Source: Collimonas sp. OK412
GTDB taxonomy: Bacteria; Pseudomonadota; Gammaproteobacteria; Burkholderiales; Burkholderiaceae_D
Direction: 5' to 3'
Assembly (NCBI RefSeq): GCF_900112135.1
Contig: NZ_FOLC01000013.1
Span: 98,440-162,439 of the forward strand
DNA: 64,000 nucleotides
The notes under the pieces are model-generated. The model did not search any database. It saw only the letters and a program-made list of their open reading frames with translations, and was not told the origin of the DNA. The stretch's first letter is position 1; each line of letters opens with the position of its first letter. Of this stretch, positions 27,879 to 37,500 are shown piece by piece. Position numbers and translations under genes: made by a program.

Positions 27879-29009
27879 CTAGGCTTCCCATCCTTCGATA
27901 TTGATGTAGTAGCGCGTTGACCGGCCGGCTCCCGCCTGGCGCAACAGTTTCATTTGTTCCAGTTCGATGAGGTCGCGCGAAGATGTGGCCCGCGAGGCGC
28001 CAGTCAGGTTTTCGTACTTCTTTGTGCTCATCCCGCCTTCAAAGCCGCCGGGTCCTGCATCCAGCAATGCATTGAGCGCCTTGCGCTGGCGCGGGGCGAG
28101 TTCTTTGTCGCGATGATCGAACCAGAATCTCGCCTTCACCAGCGACTCGTCAATCACTAGAGACGCCTGCTCGCAAGCGACCCGGACTTGCGCGACGAAC
28201 CATACGACCCAGCTGGTCACATCCATGGAGCCATGCTGCGCGCGTTCCAGTTCACGATAGTAGTCTTCTCTTTCTTCGAGCAGCCGTTGAGAGAGGCGAA
28301 TCAGGCGGCTGGCTTCGCCAGTGTCGCGCGCAAGCACCAGATCGACGAGGACCCGGCCGACACGGCCATTGCCATCTTCGAAAGGGTGGACGGTCTCGAA
28401 CCACAGATGGGCGAGCGCAGCCTGGGTGAGGCTCTCCGCTTCCGCCTTATTGTTGAACCATTTGAGCAGCTGCTCCATTTCTGCCGGCACGCGGGCGGAA
28501 GGAGGAGCTTCGTAATGAACATTCTCGCTGCCGATGCGCCCGCTGACGATCTGCATGGGCTCAGCGTGTTCGCGGTAAGCGCCGACACGGATCTTGCTCA
28601 TGCCGGAAAAGCCGGTGGGAAACAATGCTGCTTGCCAGGCCTGGAGGCGTTCGTGGCTCAGCGGGGCGGAGGCATTGCTGACGGCGTCATCCATGATGTC
28701 CAGCAGGCCGTCGATATGCCGTGGCGCGTTCGGGCCTCCGCCGTTAACGACGCCCAGCCTGCGGCCGACGGATGAACGGACAGCCTGCAGATCCAGGCGC
28801 TCGCCTTCGATTGCGGCAGTTGAAACCGCCTCCTGGCTCCAGGCTTCCGCGGCCAGTTCCTGGCGCTGCTCAAATCCCAGTGCGGCCAGCTTTCCTTCGA
28901 TCACGCCCTGGGCGCGTCTTGCGAGAGCGATTTCCTTGCCAACCAGCGCAATGTCATAGCGCATTTTTGGCCAACCGGGATCTTGCCAGATAAGATGAGG
29001 TGATTTCAT
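27879..29009 (-). CDS. Fic-family protein with N-terminal inhibitory motif and C-terminal winged helix
   Basis: Protein of 376 residues. A DUF4172-like N-terminal region carries Thr64-x3-Glu68-Gly69, the (S/T)xxxE(G/N) motif of the inhibitory helix (class II Fic). The active site HPFEDGNGRVGR is at 208-219 and is intact. Fic enzymes transfer AMP from ATP to target proteins; the motif predicts an autoinhibited AMPylator. The last 75 residues (LNALLDAGPGGFEGGMSTKKYENLTG, then SRDLIELEQMKLL) form a winged-helix DNA-binding domain. Three similar operator-like sequences cover its promoter, so autorepression is likely. No antitoxin gene is adjacent. Confidence 0.88.
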   Translation of the reverse strand: MKSPHLIWQDPGWPKMRYDIALVGKEIALARRAQGVIEGKLAALGFEQRQELAAEAWSQEAVSTAAIEGERLDLQAVRSSVGRRLGVVNGGGPNAPRHIDGLLDIMDDAVSNASAPLSHERLQAWQAALFPTGFSGMSKIRVGAYREHAEPMQIVSGRIGSENVHYEAPPSARVPAEMEQLLKWFNNKAEAESLTQAALAHLWFETVHPFEDGNGRVGRVLVDLVLARDTGEASRLIRLSQRLLEEREDYYRELERAQHGSMDVTSWVVWFVAQVRVACEQASLVIDESLVKARFWFDHRDKELAPRQRKALNALLDAGPGGFEGGMSTKKYENLTGASRATSSRDLIELEQMKLLRQAGAGRSTRYYINIEGWEA

Positions 29010-29064
29010 TGCATTATCGACTCAATAAATGAGTTGATTATAATGCATAATCGACTCATTGCAA
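29010..29064 (-). promoter_or_regulatory. Promoter and three operator-like repeats upstream of fic
   Basis: On the minus strand TTGCAA (29064-29059), a 16-bp spacer and a perfect TATAAT (29042-29037) form a promoter. Three copies of a TGCATwATCGACTCA-like unit overlay it: plus-strand copies at 29010-29025 and 29044-29060, and a divergent inverted copy at 29028-29047. No Shine-Dalgarno is visible before the ATG at 29009. Confidence 0.75.
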
Positions 29065-29122
29065 GATGTGAAAATTCCATGAAAGCGACTCATCGTGACG
29101 CATGGCCGCCCGCAACGACGAT

Positions 29123-29160
29123 AAAAAGCCGTCCGAGAATTGCTCCTCGGACGGCTTTTA
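29123..29160 (-). terminator. Intrinsic terminator after fpr
   Basis: AAAAGCCGTCCGAG pairs with CTCGGACGGCTTTT. Read on the minus strand, a T5 run follows the stem 20 bp beyond the fpr stop. Confidence 0.9.
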
Positions 29161-29179
29161 TTGAATCAGGCAGGACTGC

Positions 29180-30265
29180 TTAATCGAACACTGGCGATTC
29201 CACACCCAGGATCTTGTGCAGCTTCGGCGATGTGGTGGTGTACTGCATGTGGATCTTCTTGTCCGGGAAAATGTAGGGCGCAGCGCCGAATGCGGCCAGC
29301 GCGGCTTCATGGAAGCCCGACAGGATCAGTTTTTTCTTGCCCGGATAGGTGTTGATGTCGCCCACCGCAAAGATGCCCGGCACATTGGTTTCGAACTTTT
29401 CGGTATCGACCACTTTCAACTGCTTGCGCTCGATATCCAGGCCCCATTCGGCGATTGGGCCGAGTTTTGGCGACAGGCCGAAGAACACCAGCAGGGTGTC
29501 CAGCGGCAGGCGGCGGGTGACGCCGTCCGGGCCGGTGACCTTGATCTCGCTCAGCTTGCCGTCCTTGGCTTCGTGGCCGGTGACCTGGCCGACCAGGAAC
29601 TGCATTTCGTAGGCTTCGCACAAGGCTTTCATCTTGGCGACGGAAGCCGGCGCCGCGCGGAATTCTTCGCGACGATGCAGCAACACCACCGATTCGGCCT
29701 TGCCGACCAGGTCCAGCGCCCAGTCCAGCGCCGAATCGCCGCCGCCGCAGATCACCAGGTTCTTGCCGTGGAACTGGGCCGGATCCTTGACGCGGTAGAA
29801 CAGCTGCGTGTTGTCGAACTGGTCGATGCCTTCGACCTTGATGGTGCGCGGCTGGAACGAACCGACGCCGGCCGCGATGAAGATGGTCTTGGTGATGAAG
29901 CGGGTGCCGGCCGAGGTTTCCAGGTCGAAGCGGTTATCTTCGCGGCGCGCTACCAGCGTCACTTCCTGGTTAAGGTGGAAGGTCGGTTCGAACGGCTCGA
30001 TCTGCTTGAGCAGGTTGTCGGTCAGTTCCTGGCCGGTGCAGACCGGGACTGCGGGAATGTCGTAGATCGGCTTGTCAGGGTACAGCTCCACGCACTGGCC
30101 GCCGACCACCGGCAAGGAGTCGATGACATGGGCCTTGATTTCCAGCAGGCCGAGTTCGAAGACCTGGAACAGGCCGACCGGACCGGCGCCGACGATGACG
30201 GCATCGGTTTCGATCACGCTGTTGGCAGGGTTGAGTGCTGGTGCGAGTTTGACGGTGGTATCCAT
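29180..30265 (-). CDS. Ferredoxin--NADP+ reductase (thioredoxin-reductase-like FNR)
   Basis: Protein of 361 residues that moves electrons between NADPH and ferredoxin. FAD motif [17 protein letters not shown] near the N-terminus, NADPH motif [14 protein letters not shown] in the middle, and [26 protein letters not shown] near the end. There is no redox CxxC, which separates this FNR group from thioredoxin reductases. I chose the ATG at 30265 (MDTTVKLAP); the frame is open further upstream but that part overlaps fdxA. It lies 191 bp downstream of fdxA on the same strand, its likely electron partner. Confidence 0.9.
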   Translation of the reverse strand: MDTTVKLAPALNPANSVIETDAVIVGAGPVGLFQVFELGLLEIKAHVIDSLPVVGGQCVELYPDKPIYDIPAVPVCTGQELTDNLLKQIEPFEPTFHLNQEVTLVARREDNRFDLETSAGTRFITKTIFIAAGVGSFQPRTIKVEGIDQFDNTQLFYRVKDPAQFHGKNLVICGGGDSALDWALDLVGKAESVVLLHRREEFRAAPASVAKMKALCEAYEMQFLVGQVTGHEAKDGKLSEIKVTGPDGVTRRLPLDTLLVFFGLSPKLGPIAEWGLDIERKQLKVVDTEKFETNVPGIFAVGDINTYPGKKKLILSGFHEAALAAFGAAPYIFPDKKIHMQYTTTSPKLHKILGVESPVFD

Positions 30266-30456
30266 ACGACGATCTGATTCCTGTTTCAGTTGGGTCCCCC
30301 AAAACGCCCTGCCGGTTTTGGCTGCGACGGCGATTGGATGAAGGTTTTCGCGAATTTCCGTGCGACGGCGAATACATGCTGCACTGTGGCTGGGGACAAT
30401 GGCCTGGCTTAAATCGGCGCTTGGCGCCACGCCGCCCGGTAAGGGCGGGTTCCAGC

Positions 30457-30780
30457 TTAACGTTGCAAGAAGTCCAATTTTTCCTTGACGTCTTTCCATT
30501 CCTCGGCTTCCGCCAAAGGAGCGATGGTCTTGGTGATCGACGGCCAGTGGCGCGACAGGTCTTCATTCAATTTGATGAAATGCAGCTGGTCCGCCGGCAC
30601 ATCTTCTTCAGCATAGATGGCGTTGACCGGGCACTCGGCGACGCAGACCGCGCAGTCGATGCACTCGTCGGGGTCGATCGACAGGAAATTCGGGCCTTGG
30701 CGGAAGCAATCAACCGGGCATACATCCACGCAGTCGGTATAGCGGCAGCGAATGCAGGATTCGGTCACAACGTGGGTCAT
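30457..30780 (-). CDS. fdxA: Ferredoxin FdxA (7Fe type)
   Basis: Protein of 107 residues binding one [3Fe-4S] and one [4Fe-4S] cluster. Cysteines 9, 12, 17 and 21 and then 25, 40, 43, 46 and 50 are in the arrangement of FdxA ferredoxins ([14 protein letters not shown] and [12 protein letters not shown]). The C-terminal extension ending KEKLDFLQR is typical. It probably works with the reductase gene downstream. Confidence 0.93.
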   Translation of the reverse strand: MTHVVTESCIRCRYTDCVDVCPVDCFRQGPNFLSIDPDECIDCAVCVAECPVNAIYAEEDVPADQLHFIKLNEDLSRHWPSITKTIAPLAEAEEWKDVKEKLDFLQR

Positions 30781-31091
30781 AACAACAGTCCTATCTGTAA
30801 ATAATGTTCTTGAAGCGGATATTGAGGCGGCGGCGGGTAGCCCGGAGCAAGTGCTGCCCTTGATATATACCCAGTCGCAAAGCCTTGTATTTTAAGGTAA
30901 TTCGGGTTTTCCCACAAACAGCTGTTATATAGAATCCATATAAGCAAATGTGAAATTCACATTAGCCGCAATTGCCGGTATTTCCGCAGTTTTACCACAT
31001 CCGCCGGATGCATTTCGAGGCGGGGCCAGGATTGCTTGCGTCGGCTTGGCAAAATGGCTATCGTGGACGCCTTTGTTGCTACGGAATAATT
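30781..31091. promoter_or_regulatory. 311-bp divergent intergenic region fdxA / cation efflux gene
   Basis: It must carry both promoters. I see AT-rich stretches around 30880-30960 but no convincing -35/-10 pair, repeat or small gene. An upstream extension of the efflux frame to 30972 exists but has no family-like sequence. Confidence 0.4.
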
Positions 31092-32027
31092 ATGTCATCT
31101 TCCAACGAAAGCTCCACCAAAGCGATTTTTTACGCCCTGGGCGCCAATGGCGGCATCGCACTGGCGAAGTTTGCCGCCTCGATCTATACCGGGTCGGGAG
31201 CGATGCTGGCAGAGGCAATCCATTCGCTGGCCGACTGCACCAACCAGGTGTTTCTGCTGATCGGCCTGAAAGAAGCCAAGAAACCGGCAAATTCGTCGCA
31301 TCCCATGGGTTATGCGCGGGTGGTGTATTTCTGGGCAATGATGGTGGCGCTGCTGCTGTTTTTTGTCGGCGGCGCGTTTTCGGTGATGGAGGGCATCGAG
31401 CACCTGAAGCATCCGCAAGCCATCAGCACCCCTTGGGTGGCGCTGGGCGTGCTGGGCATATCGGTAGTGCTGGAAGCGTTTTCTCTGCGCGGCGCGATGG
31501 TGGAGATCCGCAAGATTTCGCATGGCAAGCCGTTCATGCAGTGGTTCCGCGAAACCCGGCAGTCGGAGCTGATGGTGGTGGCGGGCGAGGATATCGCCGC
31601 CCTGGCCGGGCTGGCGCTGGCGTTTGTCGCGGTGCTGATGACGGTGGTCACCGGCAATCCGCTGTGGGACGCCTGCGGCACGATTGCAGTCGGCTTGTTG
31701 CTGATGATCGTCGCGGTGATGGTGATCCGCGAGGTCAAGGCCATGGTCACCGGCGAATCGGCGGCGCCCGAGGTGCACGCTGCCATCAAGGCGCATATCG
31801 AAGCCGACGCCGACGTAGCGGCCGTCAGGAACCTGATTTCCATGCAATGGGGCGAGCAGGTCATGGTTGCAGTGCAAGCCGTGATGCGGCCGCAGCCCTC
31901 CGATGTGGCGCTGGTCGATGCGATCAACCGCATCGAAGCCTCGATCCAGCAGCGCTGGCCGCAGGTGCACTGGTGTTTCTTTGAACCGGACCATGCACAG
32001 GCGGCGCCGGCCGCTGCCGAAGCCTGA
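31092..32027 (+). CDS. Cation diffusion facilitator family transporter
   Basis: Protein of 311 residues with six predicted transmembrane helices and a C-terminal cytoplasmic dimerisation domain. The metal-site HxxxD of helix 2 is in AEAIHSLADCTNQ. In helix 5 the usual HxxxD is replaced by VVAGEDIAALAGL, the Glu-Asp variant of the ZnT9-like branch. It probably exports a divalent metal such as zinc or manganese in exchange for protons; the specificity is not certain because of that replacement. The start ATG at 31092 has only a weak ribosome-binding site. Confidence 0.85.
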   Translation: MSSSNESSTKAIFYALGANGGIALAKFAASIYTGSGAMLAEAIHSLADCTNQVFLLIGLKEAKKPANSSHPMGYARVVYFWAMMVALLLFFVGGAFSVMEGIEHLKHPQAISTPWVALGVLGISVVLEAFSLRGAMVEIRKISHGKPFMQWFRETRQSELMVVAGEDIAALAGLALAFVAVLMTVVTGNPLWDACGTIAVGLLLMIVAVMVIREVKAMVTGESAAPEVHAAIKAHIEADADVAAVRNLISMQWGEQVMVAVQAVMRPQPSDVALVDAINRIEASIQQRWPQVHWCFFEPDHAQAAPAAAEA

Positions 32028-32049
32028 CATTTCATTAGGGAGCATTGCC

Positions 32050-32568
32050 ATGAACCTATGCTTTCCGCGTTTTCCACAAGCAGCATTGACAGTTTTGATC
32101 GCTGCCGCCGGACAGCCGGCGCTGGCTGCGGGCATGCCTGCAGCCAGCGATCCGGCCGTTCACTTCAATGCCGTCGGCGTCCGCAACAGCTTTAACAGTT
32201 TGTCGCGCGAAGACCGGCGGGACTTGCTGGCGGCGCCGGAATCGGAATCGTCTTCGCAGGGCGGCAGCCGCAGGCAGGCCATGAACAGGGCGCAGCGTTG
32301 CGAGGGGCTGGAGCAGCAGCTCAAGGGAGCCGCGCACCGCGAGCCGATAATCGCTCCCGATTTTTATCCGTATGCGGACCTGTCCCGGACCTATCCCGGC
32401 CAGCCGAATCGCGAGCCTAACGGGGCCCGGCCCAACTATGCGGAGCCGAACGGCAGGGATCGGGGCAACACCTCATTGATGGACGTCTTTTTCGCATCGA
32501 AGGATAAGGAGTCGCGCAGCCAGCGACGTGATCTGGAAATGCGTTATGCCGATGTGTGCGGCAAATGA
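32050..32568 (+). CDS. Hypothetical exported protein
   Basis: Protein of 172 residues, not recognised. A signal peptide (PRFPQAALTVLIAAAGQPAL, cleavage after about residue 28) is clear. The mature part is polar, rich in Arg, Asn, Pro and Ser, has one central Cys and one near the C-terminus (one possible disulfide) and no hydrophobic segment. GGGAG lies upstream of ATG at 32050. It follows the cation efflux gene by 22 bp and may be co-transcribed with it, which hints at an envelope role. Confidence 0.6.
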   Translation: MNLCFPRFPQAALTVLIAAAGQPALAAGMPAASDPAVHFNAVGVRNSFNSLSREDRRDLLAAPESESSSQGGSRRQAMNRAQRCEGLEQQLKGAAHREPIIAPDFYPYADLSRTYPGQPNREPNGARPNYAEPNGRDRGNTSLMDVFFASKDKESRSQRRDLEMRYADVCGK

Positions 32569-32652
32569 GACCGCTGCTGTAAGATGCAAGATCGGTCCAG
32601 GCAATCCCGAGGTTTTGCCGGCCACTCACCGCCATGCAATTAATCAAAAACC

Positions 32653-33846
32653 ATGATCATTACTTCACTGCTCGACACAGATTTGTATAAATTCACGATG
32701 ATGCAGGTGGTGCTGCATCATTTTCCGGCGGCCGAAGTGGAGTATCGCTACAAATGCCGGAACAAGGGCATCGACCTGCGGCCCTACGTCGATGAAATCC
32801 GCGATGAAATCGCCGGCCTGTGCCGTTTGCGCTTCCAGGAGCAGGAACTGGCTTACCTGGGCAGCATGCGTTTCTTCAAAAGCGATTTCGTCGATTTCCT
32901 CAGCCTGTTCCACCTGCAGCAGAAATACATCAGCGTGCAGCCGTCGGCGGCGGACAACGGTGAAATCGATATCACGGTCAAGGGACCGTGGCTGCACACC
33001 ATCCTGTTTGAAGTGCCGGTGCTGGCGATTGTCAACGAAGTCTATTTCCGTGCGACCCAGAGCGCGCCGGACCACGCAGAAGGACGGCGGCGCCTGCAAA
33101 GCAAGATGGCCCTGATCCGCGACGACCCTGCCATGGCCGGTTGCAAGGTGGCCGACTACGGCACACGCCGGCGTTTTTCCCGCGGCTGGCACGAGGAAGT
33201 GGTGCAGACCTTGCAACGCGACTTTGCGCAGCACCTGGTCGGCACTTCCAACGTCCATTTCGCGATGAAGTACGGCATGACGCCGCTGGGCACGATGGCG
33301 CACGAATACCTGCAAGCCTGCCAGTCGCTCGGTCCGCGGCTGCGCGACTCGCAGATCTACGGCTTTGAGATGTGGGCCAAGGAATATCGCGGCGACCTCG
33401 GAATCGCCTTGTCCGACGTTTACGGCATGGCGGCTTTCCTGCGCGATTTCGACCTGTACTTCTGCAAGCTGTTCGACGGCGCCCGCCACGATTCAGGCGA
33501 TCCGTTCGAATGGGGCGAACGCCTGATCAAGCATTACCAGGACAACCGGGTCGATCCCTCGACCAAGACGCTGGTGTTTTCCGACAGCCTCGATTTCGGC
33601 AAGGTCAATGCGCTGTACCTGCGTTTCAAGGACCGGACCAGGGTAGCGTTCGGCGTCGGCACCAACCTGACCAACGACCTCGGCTACACGCCATTGCAGA
33701 TCGTCATGAAGATGGTGCGCTGTAACGGCCAGCCGGTCGCCAAGCTGTCCGATACGCCGTCCAAGAACATGTGCGACGACCAGGCTTACCTGAATTACCT
33801 GCGCCAGGTCTTCGAGATCGCCGAGCCGGTTGCCGCGGCGACATAG
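32653..33846 (+). CDS. pncB: Nicotinate phosphoribosyltransferase
   Basis: Enzyme of 397 residues that joins nicotinate to PRPP, with ATP hydrolysis, in the Preiss-Handler NAD salvage route. The N-terminal [20 protein letters not shown], central [22 protein letters not shown], the phosphate-binding [13 protein letters not shown] and VFSDSLDF are characteristic. Length matches the family. Stand-alone gene. Confidence 0.96.
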   Translation: MIITSLLDTDLYKFTMMQVVLHHFPAAEVEYRYKCRNKGIDLRPYVDEIRDEIAGLCRLRFQEQELAYLGSMRFFKSDFVDFLSLFHLQQKYISVQPSAADNGEIDITVKGPWLHTILFEVPVLAIVNEVYFRATQSAPDHAEGRRRLQSKMALIRDDPAMAGCKVADYGTRRRFSRGWHEEVVQTLQRDFAQHLVGTSNVHFAMKYGMTPLGTMAHEYLQACQSLGPRLRDSQIYGFEMWAKEYRGDLGIALSDVYGMAAFLRDFDLYFCKLFDGARHDSGDPFEWGERLIKHYQDNRVDPSTKTLVFSDSLDFGKVNALYLRFKDRTRVAFGVGTNLTNDLGYTPLQIVMKMVRCNGQPVAKLSDTPSKNMCDDQAYLNYLRQVFEIAEPVAAAT

Positions 33847-33929
33847 TGTGGTGTCTTTGTTATTTTTTTGATATTGATTCCAGGCTAAAATAGCCGGCTT
33901 CGATCGATCACCTTATCTGGAAGATTACA

Positions 33930-35339
33930 TTGCACAAAAAAATACTCGCTATCTTGATCGCTTTGCTGCCCGTGGCGGCGCAGGCAGCGGAGCTGGACGG
34001 CGCCCGGCTGTCGGCCTGGTGGGGCGTGCCTTTCATGGGCCTGCTGCTGTCGATTGCGCTTGGCCCGCTGCTGGCGCCGGCTTTCTGGCACCACCATTAC
34101 GGCAAGATTGCCGTCGCGTGGTCACTGGCTTTCCTGATTCCCTGCGCGCTGGCGTTTGGCGTGCCGACAGCCGCCGCCGGCGTGGTGCATGCCTTCCTGG
34201 CCGAGTATTTTCCTTTCATCATCTTGCTCACTGCCCTGTTCGTGGTGGCCGGCGGCATATGCCTGCGCGGCAACCTGCATGGAACGCCGGCCCTGAACAC
34301 CGGGCTGCTGGCGATCGGCACGGTGCTGGCCAGCCTGATGGGCACCACCGGCGCTTCGATGCTGCTGATCCGGCCGCTGATCCGAGCCAACGACAATCGC
34401 AAGCATGTGGTGCATATCGTGGTTTTTTTCATTTTCCTGGTGGCCAATGCCGGCGGCGCCCTGACTCCGCTCGGCGATCCGCCCTTGTTCCTGGGATTCC
34501 TGAAGGGCGTGGATTTTTCCTGGACCGTCAAGAACATCTTCGGCGAAACCATGTTCATGTGGGGTTCGCTGCTGGTGATTTTCTATTTGCTGGACCGCTT
34601 TTATTTCCATAAGCGCGAAGAAGAATTCGCGCCGTCGCTCGACCCGACGCCGGACGACGCCAGGCTGCGCTTCGAAGGAAAGTTCAATTTCGTCCTGCTG
34701 GCCCTGGTGGTGCTGCTGGTGCTGATGAGCGGCTTCTGGAAACCGGGCGTCAGCTACGACATCTATGGCACCACGGTAGAGCTGCAGAACCTGCTGCGCG
34801 ACGGCTTGCTGGTGGCGGTGGTCCTGGCCTCGCTGTGGCTGACGCCGAAGGTCGCCCGCGAAGGCAACGATTTCACCTGGGGACCGATCCTTGAAGTCGC
34901 CAAGCTGTTTGCCGGCATTTTCGTCACCATCGCCCCGGTGATCGCCATGCTGCGCGCCGGCGAGCAGGGCGCTTTCGGCCTGGTGGTCAGCGCGGTCACC
35001 GGCGCCGACGGCCAGCCCAACAATGTCATGTATTTCTGGGCTACCGGCATACTCTCGTCCTTCCTCGATAATGCACCGACCTACCTGGTATTCTTCAATA
35101 CCGCTTCCGGCGATGCGGGCGAACTGATGACGCGGCTGGCGGCGACGCTGGCGGCGATTTCCTGCGGCGCCGTGTTCATGGGCGCCAACAGCTATATCGG
35201 CAACGCCCCGAACCTGATGGTGAAAGCCATCGCCGAAGAGCGCGGCATCCGCATGCCTTCTTTCTTCGGCTACATGGGTTGGGCCTGCGTGGTATTGTTG
35301 CCCTTGTTCGTGATAATGACGTTTATTTTTTTCCGTTGA
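33930..35339 (+). CDS. nhaD: Sodium:proton antiporter, NhaD family
   Basis: Integral membrane protein of 469 residues with about 12 hydrophobic segments. The start is TTG at 33930, which gives MHKKILAILIALLPVAAQA, a cleavable-looking leader. Family features include TGASMLLIRPLIRAN, NAGGALTPLGDPPLFLGFL and SSFLDNAPTYLVFFN with acidic and polar residues in the ion path. NhaD proteins exchange Na+ or Li+ for protons. An NhaR regulator is encoded 17 kb away. Confidence 0.88.
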   Translation: MHKKILAILIALLPVAAQAAELDGARLSAWWGVPFMGLLLSIALGPLLAPAFWHHHYGKIAVAWSLAFLIPCALAFGVPTAAAGVVHAFLAEYFPFIILLTALFVVAGGICLRGNLHGTPALNTGLLAIGTVLASLMGTTGASMLLIRPLIRANDNRKHVVHIVVFFIFLVANAGGALTPLGDPPLFLGFLKGVDFSWTVKNIFGETMFMWGSLLVIFYLLDRFYFHKREEEFAPSLDPTPDDARLRFEGKFNFVLLALVVLLVLMSGFWKPGVSYDIYGTTVELQNLLRDGLLVAVVLASLWLTPKVAREGNDFTWGPILEVAKLFAGIFVTIAPVIAMLRAGEQGAFGLVVSAVTGADGQPNNVMYFWATGILSSFLDNAPTYLVFFNTASGDAGELMTRLAATLAAISCGAVFMGANSYIGNAPNLMVKAIAEERGIRMPSFFGYMGWACVVLLPLFVIMTFIFFR

Positions 35340-35363
35340 TTTTTCCCCGTTAGTGGCAGAACC

Positions 35364-36368
35364 ATGAAACCAAAGATATTGATGGCGCGCGCCGTGTTTC
35401 CCGAAGTGATCGCCGGCCTGCAGCAACACTTCGAAGTCGAAAGCAACCAGGAAGACCGCATCTTCAGCGCGGCCGCGCTGGCGCAAAAACTGAGCGACAA
35501 GGATGGCGTGATCGCCACCGCCAGCGAACGCATCTCGGCCGAATTGCTGCAAGCCTGCCCACGCCTGAAGGCGGTGTGCAACCAGGCGGTCGGCTATAAC
35601 AATATCGATGTCGCGGCGGCCACCAAGGCTGGCGTGATGGTGACCAACACGCCGGACGTGCTGAACGAAACCACCGCCGATTTCGGCTGGGCCTTGCTGA
35701 TGGCGACTGCGCGCCGGGTGACGGAGTCCGAGCACTGGCTGCGCGCGGGACACTGGAAGCAGTGGCGCTACGACAGTTTCCTGGGGGCGGACGTGCATGG
35801 CGCCACGCTCGGCATTATCGGCATGGGACGCATTGGACAGGCGATTGCGCGGCGCTCGCTGGGCTTCGACATGCAAGTGCTGTATCACAACCGTTCACGC
35901 CTGGCGCCAGAGCTGGAAGTGCGCGCCAACAACGCGCGCTATGCCGGCAAGGAAGAATTGCTGGCGGCAGCCGACCATGTGATCCTGGTGCTGCCGTATT
36001 CAAAGGAGTCGCACCATACCATCGGCGCGGCTGAACTGGCCTTGATGAAACCGGGCGCGACCCTGGTCAACCTGGCGCGCGGCGGCATCGTCGACGACCT
36101 GGCCCTGATCGCGGCATTGCGCGACAAGAAAATCGCCGCTGCCGGACTCGATGTATTCGAGAACGAACCGGCGCTGCATCCTGGTTTCCTGGAATTGTCG
36201 AATGTGGTGCTGACGCCGCATATCGCCAGCGCCTCTGAACCTACGCGGCGCGCGATGGCCGACTGTGCGGCGGCTAACCTGCTGGCGGCCTTGCTGCCGA
36301 CAGCGGAGCGCAAATGGCCGCCGAACCTGCTTAACCCGGAAGTGCTGGGCCGGGTCACGCTGAGTTAG
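35364..36368 (+). CDS. D-2-hydroxyacid dehydrogenase (glyoxylate/hydroxypyruvate reductase type)
   Basis: NAD(P)-dependent enzyme of 334 residues. Catalytic Arg is in NLARGGIVDD, Glu in DVFENEPALH and His in LTPHIASAS; the Rossmann motif is LGIIGMGRIGQAIARR. The family reduces glyoxylate or hydroxypyruvate to glycolate or D-glycerate (GhrB-like). It follows nhaD by 24 bp, possibly in one transcript. Exact substrate is inferred from family only. Confidence 0.9.
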   Translation: MKPKILMARAVFPEVIAGLQQHFEVESNQEDRIFSAAALAQKLSDKDGVIATASERISAELLQACPRLKAVCNQAVGYNNIDVAAATKAGVMVTNTPDVLNETTADFGWALLMATARRVTESEHWLRAGHWKQWRYDSFLGADVHGATLGIIGMGRIGQAIARRSLGFDMQVLYHNRSRLAPELEVRANNARYAGKEELLAAADHVILVLPYSKESHHTIGAAELALMKPGATLVNLARGGIVDDLALIAALRDKKIAAAGLDVFENEPALHPGFLELSNVVLTPHIASASEPTRRAMADCAAANLLAALLPTAERKWPPNLLNPEVLGRVTLS

Positions 36369-36386
36369 GCCGGCCCGGATCCGGTT

Positions 36387-36641
<255 letters not shown>

Positions 36642-36676
36642 GGGGATCTCGTATCAAGGAAGAGGGAAAAATCGGC

Positions 36677-36898
36677 TCAGTCGGGGGTGACCGCGCCGAC
36701 CACTGCGGAACCTGCTTTAACGGTACCTTCAACTACGGTAGAGGCAACGCTGACAGCCGCGCTGCCGACACTGACGCCGGCGCCGACCACGCTGGTGGTC
36801 ACGCTGACCACCGTGCAGGCGTCGAGCAGCGGCACGGCAAGCAGCAGCACCGTTGCCAGCCGCAGCGGGTTCAGGCCAGGCAGGCTGAAATGGTTCAT
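36677..36898 (-). CDS. Small predicted lipoprotein downstream of FKBP
   Basis: Protein of 73 residues. Signal peptide NPLRLATVLLLAVPLLDAC ends in a plausible lipobox (LDAC, Asp at -2 is unusual). The mature part is a low-complexity Val/Ser/Ala/Gly chain (TTSVVGAGVSVGSAAVSVAS...) that could form an amphipathic or membrane-embedded segment. ATG at 36898 lies 16 bp after the FKBP stop, without a good ribosome-binding site, so it is probably translated from the same mRNA. Function unknown. Confidence 0.6.
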   Translation of the reverse strand: MNHFSLPGLNPLRLATVLLLAVPLLDACTVVSVTTSVVGAGVSVGSAAVSVASTVVEGTVKAGSAVVGAVTPD

Positions 36899-36914
36899 CA
36901 AGGCGCCGTTGAAC

Positions 36915-37271
36915 TTAGACGCCCAGCAGTTCAACTTCAAAAATCAGGGTGGCGTTCGGTGGAATCACGCCGCCGGCGCCGCGTGCGCCATAACCCAGCG
37001 CTGCCGGAATGATCAGTGTGCGTGTGCCGCCGATTTTCATGCCTTGCACGCCTTCGTCCCAGCCTTTGATGACATGGCCGGCGCCCAGCGGGAATTCGAA
37101 CGGGTCGCCGCGGTCCTTGCTGGAGTCGAATTTCTTGCCGGCGCTGCCGTCGGGATTTTGCAGCCAGCCGGTGTAATGCACGGTCACGTGGTTGCCGGCT
37201 TTTGCTTCAGCGCCGTCGCCAACGGTGACATCTTCATATTGCAGGCCGGAAACGGTAGTGATGGTCGACAT
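36915..37271 (-). CDS. FKBP-type peptidyl-prolyl cis-trans isomerase
   Basis: Single-domain FKBP of 118 residues, cytoplasmic (no signal peptide). VHYTGWL, KKFDSSKDRG, FPLGAGHVIKGWDEG and the C-terminal ATLIFEVELLGV carry the conserved active-site residues. AGGA precedes the ATG at 37271. It assists folding at Xaa-Pro bonds. Confidence 0.93.
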   Translation of the reverse strand: MSTITTVSGLQYEDVTVGDGAEAKAGNHVTVHYTGWLQNPDGSAGKKFDSSKDRGDPFEFPLGAGHVIKGWDEGVQGMKIGGTRTLIIPAALGYGARGAGGVIPPNATLIFEVELLGV

Positions 37272-37500
37272 GGGTGTCCTTTTAAAGTAGTTAATGGTGC
37301 CAGGCTGCGTGGGTGCCAGGCTGCGTGCCAAAGCCAGCCGCCGGGCAGGGTAATGCAGTGTAAACGAAAATCCGGCCGCCAGCCCGGGCCGCGCGGCAAT
37401 CTAGTGGGTTGCTTCGGCTGGCTGGCAAAAGCCATTTAAATCCGTGACCGCGATTCATGCGCGGTAAAATAGCCGTTTTCGCTTTTTCCGGGTTTGCCCC

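Noticed and set aside
34122..35888. 588-residue antisense frame under nhaD and the dehydrogenase
   Set aside because: Shadow of two recognised genes; rich in His/Gln/Arg without motif.
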